NCBI RefSeq assembly: GCF_041381155.1
Contig: NC_091144.1
Span: 30,870,980-30,934,979 of the forward strand
Reading direction: 5' to 3'
DNA from: Argopecten irradians
Lineage: Eukaryota; Mollusca; Bivalvia; Pectinida; Pectinidae
DNA: 64,000 nucleotides
A program made the translations under genes and the position numbers. How positions within the stretch are numbered: position 1 is the stretch's first letter; the number at the start of each line of letters is the position of its first letter. Below the pieces are notes generated by a model that did no database searches, was not told where the DNA came from, and worked only from the letters and a program-made list of their open reading frames with translations. This document shows, piece by piece, positions 13,791 through 27,184 of the stretch.

Positions 13791-14124
13791 AGAAACTACC
13801 ACAGTATGTGCCTTGGATGTTATTTGTGAGTATATTTATAGATACATGCTATATTTCCACCACACAAGGTTCTGTCATATAACACATACTGCACTGAGTT
13901 ACATCAACCTTAACCATGTACATACATACTGCAAATAATAGAATAGAAAATAAAACACTAAACTAAATAAAGAACCAAATTACGCAAAAATAACCCAACA
14001 TAGAGAAAATAATATTAAATACTATGTGCATAGTGAAAATCCATATCTAACAGTACATTACTGAATACAGTATTGGAAATCATAATTCATATTATAACAG
14101 GAAAGGGTAAGATGTAGTCAGACA

Positions 14125-16050
14125 TGAGTTTGGACCCAGGACTTCAGGCTCTGAACACCAACTAGATGCTCTACTGACAAGTGTTTGAACCCAGGACCTC
14201 AGGCTCTGAACACTAACTAGGTGCTCTACTGACAAGTGTTTGAACCCAGGACCTCAGGCTCTGAACACTAACTAGGTGCTCTACTGACAGGCGTTTGGAC
14301 CCAGGACCTCAGGCTCTGAACACTAACTAGGTGCTCTACTGACAGGCGTTTGAACCCAGGACCTCAGGCTCTGAACACTAACTAGGTGCTCTACTGACAG
14401 GCGTTTGGACCCAGGACCTCAGGCTCTGAACACTAACTAGGTGCTCTACTGACAGGCGTTTGGACCCAGGACCTCAGGCTCTGAACACTAACTAGGTGCT
14501 CTACTGACAGGCCTTTGGACCCAGGACCTCAGGCTCTGAACACTAACTAGATGCTCTACTGACAGGCGTTTGGACCCAGGACCACAGGCTCTGAACACTA
14601 ACTAGACGCTCTACTGACAGGCATTTGAACCCAGGACCGCAGGCTCTGAACACTAACTAGATGCTCTACTGACAGACATTTGTACCCAGAATCCCAGGCT
14701 CTGAACACTAACTAGATGCTCTACTGACAAGTGTTTGAAACCAGGACCTCAGGCTCTGAACACTAACTAGATGCTCTACTGACAAGTGTTTGAACCCAGG
14801 ACCTCAGGCTCTGAACACTAACTAGGTCCTCTACTGACAGGCATTTGGACCCAGGACCTCAGGCTCTGAACACTAACTAGGTGCTCTACTGACAGGCGTT
14901 TGGACCCAGGACCTCAGGCTCTGAACTCTAACTAGGTGCTCTACTGACAGGCATTTGGACCCAGGCCCTCAGGCTCTGAACACTAACTAGGTGCTCTACT
15001 GACAGGCGTTTGGACCCAGGACCTCAGGCTCTGAACACTAACTAGGTGCTCTACTGACAGGTGTTTGGACCCAGGACCTCAGGCTCTGAACACTACCTAG
15101 ATGCTCTACTGACAGGCGTTTGAACCCAGGACCCCAGGCTCTGAACACTAACTAGACACTCTACTGACAGGCATTTGAACCCAGGGACCGCAGGCTCTGA
15201 ACACTAACTAGATGCTCTACTGACAGACATTTGTACCCAGAATCCCAGGCTCTGAACACTAACTAGATGCTCTACTGACAGGCATTTGGACCCAGGACCC
15301 AAGGCTCTGAACACTAACTAGATACTCTACTGACAGGCGTTTGGACACAGGACTCCAGACTCTGAACACTAACTAGATGCTCTACTGACAGACGTTTGAA
15401 CCCAGGTCCCCAGGCTCTGAATACTAACTAGATGTTCTACTGACAGGCATTTGGACCCAGGACCCCAGGTTCTGAACACTAACTAGATGCTCTACTGACA
15501 GGCTTTTGAACCCAGGACCTCAGGCTCTGAACACTAACTAGATGCTCTACTGACAGGCGTTTGGACCCAGGACCCCAGGCTCTGAACACTAACTAGGTGC
15601 TCTACTGACAGGCGTTTGAACCCAGGACCCCAGGCTCTGAATACTAACTAGATGTTCTACTGACAAGTGTTTGGACCCAGGACCTCAGGCTCTGAACACT
15701 ACCTAGATGCTCTACTGACAGGCCTTTGGACCCAGGACCTAAGGCTCTGAACACTAACTAGATGCTCTACTGACAAGTGTTTGAACCTAGGACCACAGGC
15801 TCTGAACACTAACTAGACGCTCTACTGACAGGCGTTTGAACCTAGGACCACAGGCTCTGAACACTAACTAGATGCTCTACTGACAAGTGTTTGGACCAGG
15901 ACCTCAGGCTCTGAACACTAACTAGATACTCTAACTGACAGGCGTTTGAACCCAGGAACCCAGACTCTGAACACTAACTAGATGCTCTACTGACAGGCGT
16001 TTGAACCCAGGACCACAGGCTCTGAACACTAACTAGACACTCTACTGATT
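14125..16050 (-). repeat. 55-bp satellite derived from a tRNA-type SINE head, about 35 units
   Basis: The unit is 55 bp, for example between CTCTGAACACTAACT at 14204 and 14259. On the minus strand each unit reads through CAGTAGAGCA, an anticodon-arm-like spacer and GGTCCTGGGTTCAAAC, i.e. the tRNA B-box (GGTTCRANNCC) region. Many units carry GGTCCAAAC instead, with a changed base in the B-box. Only the outermost unit, at about 16030-16058, is followed by a recognisable A-box (TAGCTCAATCAGTAGAG). So the array looks like one SINE head whose 3' half was tandemly amplified. It sits in the SORL1-like intron. Confidence 0.9.
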
Positions 16051-16224
16051 GAGCTACCTGGACACTGATAATCAATCCAGTCAAATTCCACTCTATTTCT
16101 CCCTCTTTTCTTCATGTCTTCACCCTGATGACACCCTTCTCACATCTTCGAAAATCTCCCTGCTAAACATACTCAAGATTCTTGAAACACCAGGAATTGA
16201 CAAATTTGCCAATTTTGCAGCAGA

Positions 16225-16300
16225 AGAGGAGAAAGTGTAGTGGCCAGAAAAGGTGTTTGAGCCCAGGACCTTCAAACATTAGGTCTATTAATTGAGAAAC
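16225..16300 (-). repeat. Partial tRNA-like SINE fragment next to the 55-bp array
   Basis: AGGTGTTTGAGCCCAGGACC followed by an ATTGAG motif resembles a diverged unit of the adjacent array (same B-box-like segment). It lies about 175 bases beyond the array and may be a remnant of the SINE from which the array arose. Confidence 0.4.
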
Positions 16301-19300
16301 ATTTGCCCGGACCCCAATGACCAACCTAGTTAAAACCATATTGTTGCGCACTAAAATGTACTGTTACTTTGATGTAAATTCATATTTTACATATGGTTAT
16401 AAAGTTGAAAGCATTGTTATTGATATGAAGTTGCACAAATTCTTTTTATTCATGTAAATATAGGATTATATTTACACTTGCTATGCTTGGTCACTATACG
16501 CTAATACTACGCCGAATTTGTATTAACATTACTGCATTGGTAACACTTGAACTATTTGAAACTTGCGTAAGGAAATTGTTCTGCAATGGCACAGTATAAG
16601 GAACGACCTTTTGTGTTAAAACAAAGATCCATGGCTTTGTTTACTTCTTGATGCTACCATTACGTGGTATATTGTGTGTCTTTCTTGTAATTTTGGAAAC
16701 TATGTAAATCAATAAAATACATGTGTTTATATATTTTATATATGACTTCATATCAATTTGTTAATATGAAACACAATTGTATTATAGCAAACGGACAAAT
16801 ATCACCGTACCGGGGCGACGTGCTTTCATTTTGCATTGTTAAAAATATGATTGGGTGTCATAGGTATAACATATACATCACATTAGCTTCTATTGTAACA
16901 CTGGTGTTTTGACAAATTCGGAAAATTTCAAATGTGTGTAAGCAGTGCGCTCAAGCCTCGCATCGCTGCACAATAACGGTCACACGAGTTCCCACATGTG
17001 GCCGAGAACAAATACTTTATGTTATTACGCTATATATGAACTTTTTTTGCAAAATTTAATACCTACTTAAAGTTCTGATCTGATTAAATAAAATTATCTC
17101 TGAAATTCACTTTGTTTGTCATGTTTATTTTACACTAAAATATTGAACTTTTTTGTCGTCGCGGATGAATAATTCTACCTTACGTGCAGCGTCATCATTC
17201 TCTGTTCAATTGAGTAAGCTCCTCCCACTTTTGACCGACTTTTATTGAATAATTATGTCACTTTCAAATGACGATTTTATTGCATAAAAATATAAATAAA
17301 AAGTAGTGTGAGTGTAAATATAGGGATTGGATTTCGTTTTTATGTTAACCATGCTTGTATGGAGCAATTCCTCTAAAAAATATAATCAATATGTAAATGC
17401 TATAGGTACCTTTCTTAAAGTTAGTACTTCAGAGCATTACTAACAGTGATTGAATGTCTGCACCATGAAACGTGACAGTACACTTTGAGTAAGTTACATA
17501 TGGTAGGTAAAATGCTCTCATATACTTGTTTTGTTTGTTTCTATATTGATATGACAAAGGTCATGACCTTCAAGTTCCAAGGTCACGTAACTTCAAATGC
17601 GGTTACTGTTCCCCTTGACATTTTTTCCCAGCTGTAAACACAATTGTCACTGATGTAGAGAGGAAATCCAGTTTACAAACACACAACAGGATTATATGTA
17701 CATCTGTAAGGATGCTATAATGAAAGAATACAGTAGCTTACATAATGAAACACAAATTACAGATTTTTCTATCATGATTTTTTTTTAGTCAGCTAAATAA
17801 CTTACAATAAGAAATTGTTAGAATTGTATCATAACTATACATTGTATTATAACATACACGTGATTATTTTTGTGAAAAAAAAAATCACTTGTTTCCCTTA
17901 ATAAGTGATAATGTAGGTATTGAATTATCAATTTGTATTACCTCGTATATCTTGATTTTGTTATTTTCTCTGGAGTTTGTAAAGGATATCCAATTCTAGG
18001 GCTCTTATTGTTCTATTCCTCATATCACATAGAACAAAATAAAGGTGTAGAATAAAGATGGCTGGAGTTTCTAATCTCCAACACTGAAATGGCTATAGTC
18101 ATTTTATACACACAGCTTATATGTGCCATATTCTAAATCTTTACCATTTTGAAATCTACCTGTAGCTTTAAATCACATTTCAGGATATTTCAAGACAGAT
18201 ACATACAGACATAGTCTACACAGAACATTTCTTTACCATTCATCATGGAAGGAAGAGTTAAAACATATAAATCATAAGCAGAGAAGAGTACGCCAACATG
18301 GTATATGATTAATAATCAATGAGTTTTTCGATAATCAATCACAGGGTATGATCTTGCTAGTTGATCACTAATGGCGATACAGTTGAGTAAAGAATGGCCA
18401 GGTGGAATATTTATTAGATACAGGTAACATAACACATGACAAATACATGATATATAGCTGTATATAAAGCTGTTTGGATTAAAGACCCAAGATTTCATTT
18501 CCTGCAGACAGTCAATCTACTCCGGATAGATTAATCCATAAATTGAGTCGGACTGTCCACCCACCTGTACTATACATTGTAAGATGGAAGCAAACGTCAG
18601 CTCTCCTGACAGTCTTAAAAACAACCCTATGTTAATGGGAGATCAATTTACAAAGCACAGATGTATGGATCGAATAAATCAAGGAAAGAATATAAAAATT
18701 TTAAGAAACTCCCAATGACTATTATGGAAACAGTATGATCTAGTTTGATGAGGGCTTTGTCATGGTTCCCCAACTTTGTGATTTGACCCAGCGATCTGCA
18801 ATCGGAGAAAGGTTTCCGTGGAAACAGAAGAGTCACTCTCCTGAAACACCTGGTCCTATTACTGTGTACATTTCAGGGGTCAAATAAATATTTTTGTAAC
18901 ATTTCTATAAAAATATTTCTATATGTAAACAGTTAGTTAGACACTGTTTCCAGACAATCGTAATTCCAAACACATGTACTATTTATGTATATATATTTTC
19001 ACACAAACAATACATACATAAAACATGTATTTACTCTAATAGAGTCAGTAGGTGTATATATATATACAGGAAGCTCGTTTTTACTCTCCATTCCTAATTC
19101 CTCTCTCCTCCCCTCCCCCCTCCCCATTCCCCACATTTACTGACCGAATTATCATTTCCTGGTGTTTTATACAACCGCACTTGTATCAATGTGGGACCCA
19201 AATACTGCCAAAATATACGCAATATCTGAGAGCAATTATTTCATATATTGCCTTATGTAACAAAGTCATGAATGAATAGCATTAATGACTGTAAAGTCTT

Positions 19301-19970
19301 TATTAATTAAATTTCACATAAATCAAATTGTAAATGAATTCATTGTCATGTAAATGCACATTAAGTGACACTGATGTTTTGGAAATGGGTGCAGAATTTA
19401 TACACTACTCAATATAATATTCCTAGATTAAAATTCATTAATGAAAGTAATTGGCAATGTCAATCTCGTACAAATATCATGAACGATTATGTAATCCTAC
19501 AGGTTGAGAAGCTATGGGAATTAATTTTTTGTATCTTTTTACTTTAAAAATGATACAAAAGAAGATAAATACACTTCTGTGTATATCAAACATTCATGAA
19601 ATTTTGCTAAAATTAAGAATTCTTGAAGGACCATGACCCCTTGTCTAGAATCAAATTCATATGACATCATCAAGGTCAGAAACTCATTTATGGTCAATTA
19701 TGTCCAAAGCATCTCTTTTTTTCATGAATAATGGTAATGAAAATTTCATATCCAAAGATTCCAAAGCATAAAAGCCTATTTTGTAAGATAAGAAAATTTG
19801 TGCATGGGTGTTTGCAATTCTCTCAATGTAAATGAAGTAGCATATGGATCAAAGGAGAGCATACTGATTATCTCATCTTTTTCTAACAAAATTTTCATAC
19901 AAAGATAACAAAATGAAAAAAATACTTTCATGAAATTATTATCTCCCCTTGTTTTAAATAAATTTTCACA
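16300..19970. other. Non-coding, probably intronic
   Basis: AT-rich sequence with no recognised exon. A tract around 17560-17600 has the paired 'aaggtcatgacct...aaggtcac' pattern common in molluscan repeats. A pyrimidine-rich run lies near 19095-19130. The missing SORL1-like exon could be here but I found no convincing match. Confidence 0.4.
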
Positions 19971-19971
19971 C

Positions 19972-20247
19972 ATACTGTATTCAACCCAATAAGGACCCAC
20001 ATCCCTTTAAGTGTCCCTCTGCTTTTTGAGGCATCCATTTCACTTATACCTCTAATCAAACACAGATTGAAAATATGAAAAACAGTGTGGGTGTCCTTAT
20101 TGATTTATTTTGCAAATTAACCTATGGCTAATTAATTTGTGTGATAATCTTATGAAAGGCTTGTCCAAGTTTGGTTCTATAAAGCACCCCTTTACTTGTT
20201 CCATTTTTTAAGCGCCCTGGGCACTTATTGGGTTGCGTACGGTATGT
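19972..20247. mobile_element. MITE, 'ACCCAATAAG' family
   Basis: Terminal inverted repeats of about 28 bp: the left end has CAACCCAATAAGGACCCA and the right end, inverted, has CAACCCAATAAGTGCCCA, both bordered by ATAC[TC]GTA. The interior is AT-rich and non-coding. Diverged relatives lie at 59780-60030, and one end at 575-600. No transposase. Probably intronic to the SORL1-like gene. Confidence 0.7.
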
Positions 20248-20249
20248 TG

Positions 20250-23185
20250 AAATTATGAAACTTTCTCACAAAATATTGAGTCTTTGAATTAATATTAAGC
20301 ATACGTAAACAAATGTCAGGCATCAAAATTATTACTCTGATGATCATCAGTTATTTTTTTTCAAAAATGAGATTAGATTTGACTAAAATTGACGGTTTGT
20401 CTCACGTCAATTGAATAGCTCAGGTACTACACATGACTTTACATTTTGTATGCTACAACATTGCTCCGACATTGAATACGCACACGTGCGTGTGCAAGCA
20501 CGAGGTGTGACTTAGACATACCACAAGACAATTGGTCACTTAGTGAATAAATCAAAATATACCATAGTAAGGACGTTTAGGTAACCTGCAGGCACATACA
20601 ATTCACACAGGTTCAAACAACAACATCTGCATATCTGTGTATATATACATGCATGGGATTTTAAGTAGAGCAAATTTACAAACACTGATACACAGCCAAG
20701 ACATTATACAAAGGTCTATTGTATTGTATTTTATTGCTTATTTCTACCAATTCCTTGACCTACTGGAAACTCAACAGACTGCATCTTCAATCAAAACATT
20801 TCGAAAATGTGGAGTTTTGCCAAACTTGATCAAAATGTTCTTATGCAAGCTTAATTAATTCACTGTTCAAAAGGAATAATGTCTTTGTTTCCGGCAACAT
20901 TCAGCCCTCCCAAGCCTCTTTCTGATTTATAGGTGTCCATTTTATAGCACTAAGTGGTGGGTCGTCATATAATGACATAGAAAGATCAACCCAGGTTAAC
21001 CCTGCTGTATAAATCAAAAGTATCACAGCTTCTGAAGATCTTATTGTACAGCAGGCCATCAAGTCAAAGTACATCATTTATAACAAGAGCATTAAAATAA
21101 ACTGGTGACCATTTTTATTTTAATTGGTACGACTTAACAGCAAAGGCAAAAACATATTTTTGTAGAAACTTAATTTTGAGTTTTCCAGTCTATCAACTTC
21201 TTTAAAGGCTCACAGTAATTAACAATTTTGGGATTTACACTTGAAAAATCTGTATTGTATATGTACTTGCAGTTGATACTTTTTAGTGGCAATAAATTTC
21301 TGCGAACTTTAAATGTATACCAAATTAAAACGCATAACAAAACAAGTTGGTTTAGAGCTGTAAAAAGGAGGTTGATATGAGAATTGCTGACAATTTATAT
21401 TTTGAATGACATGACATAATGAATTCACATTGAGGTAATCAGAACATAGTATATGGCAGCCATGACCAACTTTTACAACAAAACAAGTCAATAGACAGGG
21501 ATGAGAAAATGCTGACCTTAAGTTCAGATCGAATTATTTTTCTAACTATGCTAAGCTTCCGATGAAATGATTTTGTTATGTTTTAGTTTAACCAGTAAGC
21601 GTGGGATCTCCATACATCACTAGCCTTAACAAGCATTGCTGTGTCAGTGTCCGTAAAACAAAAATAATCATCGTCTTACTATTTCTGCAGCTGTTGGATT
21701 CAAGGCTACAAATGTCACTCAAATTCCCTCCAAGGTGGTTTCTGATTTTTACTGATTATCAGCCATTAGTGAAGGTCATCATGAAGAAAATATTCTTACA
21801 GCCATTGTGGTAGTCCAGACTTCATGTTAGTTAATCCCATAGTAGTTATTGTCCAGAAGACAGTATGATCAGCATGTATTTTGATACAGGATTACTCCCC
21901 TTGCCTAAGTTATCCCCCCTTATCAGATTATACCCTCCTGTCTAAATGATCTTTCCTGTAAAGATTATCCGTCCTTTATTGGTTTTCTCCCTTGTCTAGA
22001 TTAAAACTATATAATCAGGCATAGGATGGTCGAACACAAAAATAACTAAATCATTTTATTGATAATAACATCACAGAATAGTGGCCTGCCATATACTCAT
22101 ATCACCATCAAAACACGTCCAGCATATATCTACAACTGAGCATTACACTTATTAATGAGGTTACTTAATTATTATACTTATCTCCCCTGACCTGAAACTC
22201 AGCATCAGGCAGCCTTACTGCTTCTATGGAGGTCTAGAGACGGATACCCAAGCTGACATAATTGCTTGCTTTAATCTCTCAAATCTATATCATATCTACA
22301 GCATATATTCTGCCAGATTATCTACATCAAGTATCCACGGTTGAGAGATAATCTTCCGCAAGAACATTTATGTTAATGACATGTTCAACTTGGCAATATG
22401 GATTTGGATTTGGCATGGTTTTTTTTATGATTTTATTTTTGAAACCCGGTAATTGAATTTCTGTTTGATATCTGAAAACCTTAAATCAGATGCCTTGAAT
22501 ATTAATCCAAAAAAGATTTAATAACTGGCTATGTAATGCGGATTAATGCTTATCTTCATTATCAGTTAATCTATCTGGTAAGTAATTTTAACAAAATTAA
22601 TTCCTGCTCAGGACCTGCTATCAAAACCTCAGGAGCTGGTACAAATTTCAATCCCAGTGGTATTATGCTATATAAATATATTGAAAAATCAACAGACGTC
22701 TATGCCTTCATTAAACATTAGCACTTTCTGAAACCGATAACACTAATGCTTAACAAAGGTTTCTTCATTATAGTTTTTTTCAATACAGTAGAAATTTATA
22801 TTTTTCTATAAAACAATATATGCACCATTGATTGGAAATTAGCTCCGGTCCATAAACCTCATGTTAAAATATGATACAGATATTATCTATAATCCTACCT
22901 CACTTTCATTTACATTTTGATCACATGACATTGAATAAGTTAGATATCTCCCCAGAATTTGGAGGCGAGGGAAAAAAAAAAACCTACGGGAAATAGCCCC
23001 TCAGGGAAATAACCCCTAGGAAATAACCCCTCAGGAAAATAACCCCAGGGAAATAATCCCTTGGAACCTCTGCTCGTGACTAGAAATGAACGTCGTCTGC
23101 ACATTAACCACCAATGGTAATACTGTTGCTTATTTTTTGCAGTCCGACAAATTTAGCAACGTTGTTGGGAAATATCTTTTTGAGT
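20250..23185. other. Non-coding, probably intronic
   Basis: No exon recognised. A short cluster of degenerate GGAAATAACCCCT units lies at about 22985-23055. A palindromic CACACGTGCGTGTG lies near 20480-20495. Confidence 0.4.
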
Positions 23186-23192
23186 TATTTAA

Positions 23193-23715
23193 AGTTATAT
23201 GTGCCGTATTTTTCATAGTCATGAATCAAGAAGAGCTTTTAATATGTTATTCAACTCCAAAAGTTACCAACATTTTGAGAATTACAATACTTTCATTGTA
23301 TAGGTTTTAATTTTACAAGTACACAAGTACAAAAAGGACTGAAAATGATTTTTGGCAGTACTGCCAAAAATCATTATATTAACATCTTCAGTGTAATGAA
23401 TTGAGTACATACGGTCAGACCATGAAGCCATCTTGTTGTCCACAATTTAATTACACATTTTTACAGTATTATTAGTAATTGTTAAGTGATTTCTGAAGGT
23501 ATATTTCCATCTAAACATGTATAAGGCATAAAAACAAGAATTTCACAGTGCATAACCTATGTGTTTCTAACTAACGTTATAAGGCATTATATAGGTTTGT
23601 CTGTTACATTTGAATGATTTTCACAGCTTTATTCATTAAAACTTATGGTTTTAAATATATAATTGAAGAAAATATTGCATGTCCAAATTTTTGACCAGTT
23701 ACGGCACATATAACT
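23193..23715. mobile_element. TTAA-flanked MITE with central palindrome, copy 1
   Basis: The ends are AGTTATATGTGCCGTA and its inverse TACGGCACATATAACT, each bordered by TTAA (23189-23192 and 23716-23719). Length 523 bp. A perfect 32-bp palindrome with no spacer lies at 23344-23375 (arm AATGATTTTTGGCAGT). A second copy in the same orientation is in lipocalin intron 1 (39264-39779) and matches over its full length with scattered substitutions. TTAA duplication is typical of piggyBac- and Kolobok-type elements; no transposase remains to decide. Confidence 0.85.
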
Positions 23716-24027
23716 TTAACTAAACAAATAATAAATTTATGAAATCATTTGAATTTTGTTTGGTATAATAGAATAATTATGTTCCTATGTTGGGATACAT
23801 CTAGAATTGTCTCCCTGGAAGATATATTTTCTTTCGGGCTTCGCCCTTGAGAAAGGACCATAATGTATACCGGTAATATTGTATTTTTCTTAAAGATTAA
23901 TGTAAAATCTGGGCATTAATATATCTATGCATTATATTAAATGTACATGTATGGTCATTCTATTTTAAAACTGAATATGTAAGTATATCCTAATATTTTT
24001 TTTTTACCTCTGTAAAACAACCCATAC

Positions 24028-24072
24028 CCCATCCCCCCCCCCCCCCCCCAAAAAAAAAAAAAAAAAAAAAAA
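24028..24072. repeat. Poly(C)-poly(A) homopolymer junction
   Basis: A run of C directly followed by a run of A, together about 45 bases. Exact lengths in an assembly are unreliable here. Confidence 0.8.
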
Positions 24073-24224
24073 TGTATTTTGATTGTTGCCACTTGCTACT
24101 TATACAAGTGTGGATTGGACTCCACCCTGGCGACCCGCTGGTTCACATATGACAGATGAGGCTGAAAATGGTAGGTTTACAAACAGCTGGCCAACAGATG
24201 TATAAACTTCTCTTGTGTCATTGT

Positions 24225-27165
24225 AATAGGTACAGTATGTATCCTAATAAATAACCAACGAAACATGTCATTATACTAGGTACAGTATGTATCCTAATAA
24301 ATAACCCACAAAACATGTCAATACTAGGTACAGTATGTATCCTAATAAATAACCCACAAAACATGTCAATATACTAGGTACAGTATGTATCCTAATAAAT
24401 AACCCACAAAACATGTCAATATACTAGGTACAGTATGTATACAGTAAGTATGTATTCTAATAAATAACCCACAAAACATGTCAATATACTAGGTACTGTA
24501 TGTATCCTAATAAATAACCCACAAAACTGTCAATATACTAGGTACATATGTATCCTAATAAATAACCCACAAAACATGTCAATATACTAGGTACTGTATG
24601 TATCCTAATAAATAACCCACAAAACTGTCAATATACTAGGTACAGTATGTATCCTAATAAATAACCCACAAAACATGTCAATATACTAGGTACTGTATGT
24701 ATCCTAATAAATAACCACAAAACATGTCAATATACTAGGTACAGTATGTATCCTAATAAATAACCCACAAAACATGTCAATATACTAGGTACAGTATGTA
24801 TCCTAATAAATAACCCACAAAACATGTCAATATACTAGGTACAGTATGTATCCTAATAAATAACCCACAAAACATGTCAATATACTAGGTACAGTATGTA
24901 TCCTAATAAATAACCCACAAAACATGTCAATATACTAGGTACAGTAAGTATCCTAATAAATAACCCACAAAACATGTCAATATACTAGGTACTGTATGTA
25001 TCCTAATATAAATAACCCACAAAACATGTCAATATACTAGGTACTGTATGTATCCTAATAAATAACCCACAAAACATGTCAATATACTAGGTACAGTATG
25101 TATCCTAATATATAACCCACAAAACATGTCAATATACTAGGTACAGTATGTATCCTAATAAATAACCCAAAACATGTCAATATACTAGGTACTGTATGTA
25201 TCCTAATATAAATAACCCAAAACATGTCAATATACTAGGTACTGTATGTATCCTAATATATAACCCAAAAACATGTCAATATACTAGGTACAGTATGTAT
25301 CCTAATAAATAACCCACAAAACATGTCAATATACTAGGTACTGTATGTATCCTAATAAATAACCCACAAAACATGTCAATATACTAGGTACAGTATGTAT
25401 CCTAATAAATAACCCACAAAACATGTCAATATACAGGTAGTAGTACATGTATGTATCCTAATAAATAACCCAGAAAACATGTCAATATACTAGGTACTGT
25501 ATGTATCCTAATAAATAACCCACAAAACATGTCAATATACTAGGTACTGTATGTATCCTAATAAATAACCCAAAAACATGTCAATATACTAGGTACAGTA
25601 TGTATCCTAATAAATAACCCACAAAACATGTCATATATATACTAGGTACAAGTATGTATACTAATAAATAACCCAAAAACATGTCAATATACTAGGTACT
25701 GTATGTATCCTAATAAATAACCCACAAAACATGTCATTATACTAGGTACAGTATGTATCCTAATAAATAACCCACAAAACATGTCAATATACTAGGTACT
25801 GTATGTATCCTAATAAATAAATAACCAACAAAAACATGTCAATATACTAGGTACAGTATGTATCCTAATAAATAACCCAACAAAACGTGTCAATATACTA
25901 GGTACAGTATGTATCCTAATAAATAACCCACAAAACGTGTCAATATACTAGGTACTGTATGTATCCTAATAAATAACCCACAAAACATGTCAATATACTA
26001 GGTACAGTATGTATCCTAATAAATAACCCACAAAACATGTCAATATACTAGGTACTGTATGTATCCTAATAAATAACCCACAAAACATGTCAATATACTA
26101 GGTACAGTATGTATCCTAATAAATAACCCACAAAACATGTCAATATACTAGGTACAGTATGTATCCTAATAAATAACCCACAAAACATGTCATTATACTA
26201 GGTACTGTATGTATCCTAATAAATAACCCACAAAACATGTCAATATACTAGGTACTGTATGTATCCTAATAAATAACCCACAAAACATGTCAATATACTA
26301 GGTACTGTATGTATCCTAATAAATAACCCACAAAACATGTCAATATACTAGGTACAGTATGTATCCTAATAAATAACCCACAAAACATGTCATATATACT
26401 AGGTACTGTATGTATCCTAATAAATAACCCACAAAACGTCATAACTAGGTACAAGTACAATAATAAACAAAACATGTCAATATACTAGGTACTGTATGTA
26501 TCCTAATAAATAACCCACAAAACATGTCAATATACTAGGTACTGTATGTATCCTAATAAATAACCCACAAAACATGTCATTATACTAGGTACAGTATGTA
26601 TCCTAATAAATAACCTACAAAACATGTCAATATACTAGGTACAGTATGTATCCTAATAAATAACCCACAAAACATGTCAATATACTAGGTACAGTATGTA
26701 TCCTAATAAATAACCCACAAAACATGTCATTATACTAGGTACTACGTACATATCCTAATAAATAACCCACAAAACATGTCATTATACTAGGTACAGTATG
26801 TATCCTAATAAATAACCCACAAAACATGTCATTATACTAGTACGTATGTACTAATAAATCAGTAATGTATTATATAAATAACCCACAAAACATGTCAATA
26901 TACTAGGTACTGTAAGTATCCTAATAAATAACCCACAAAACATGTCATTATACTAGGTACTGTACATATCCAAATAAATAACCCACAAAACATGTCAATA
27001 TACTAGGTACTGTACATATCCTAATACAAACCCACACTAGGTGCTGTATTATCCTAATAAATACCCAAAAAACATGTCATTATACTAGGTACTGTATGTA
27101 TCCTAATAAATAACCCAAAAAACATGTCATTATACTAGGTACTGTACGTATATCCTAAAACCTGT
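24225..27165. repeat. 50-bp minisatellite array, about 59 units
   Basis: Unit of 50 bp: ACAAAACATGTCAATATACT then AGGTACAGTATGTATCC then TAATAAATAACCC; 24901 and 24951 show the exact period. Two alleles of the unit (ACAGTATG and ACTGTATG) are interspersed. Divergence increases after about 26400. Probably intronic to the SORL1-like gene. Confidence 0.97.
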
Positions 27166-27184
27166 CAAAAATCGTTTTACTATT

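Noticed and set aside
21690-21830. Protein-like stretch containing SEGHHEENI
   Set aside because: Interrupted by a stop, no splice sites in register and no known family; probably chance.
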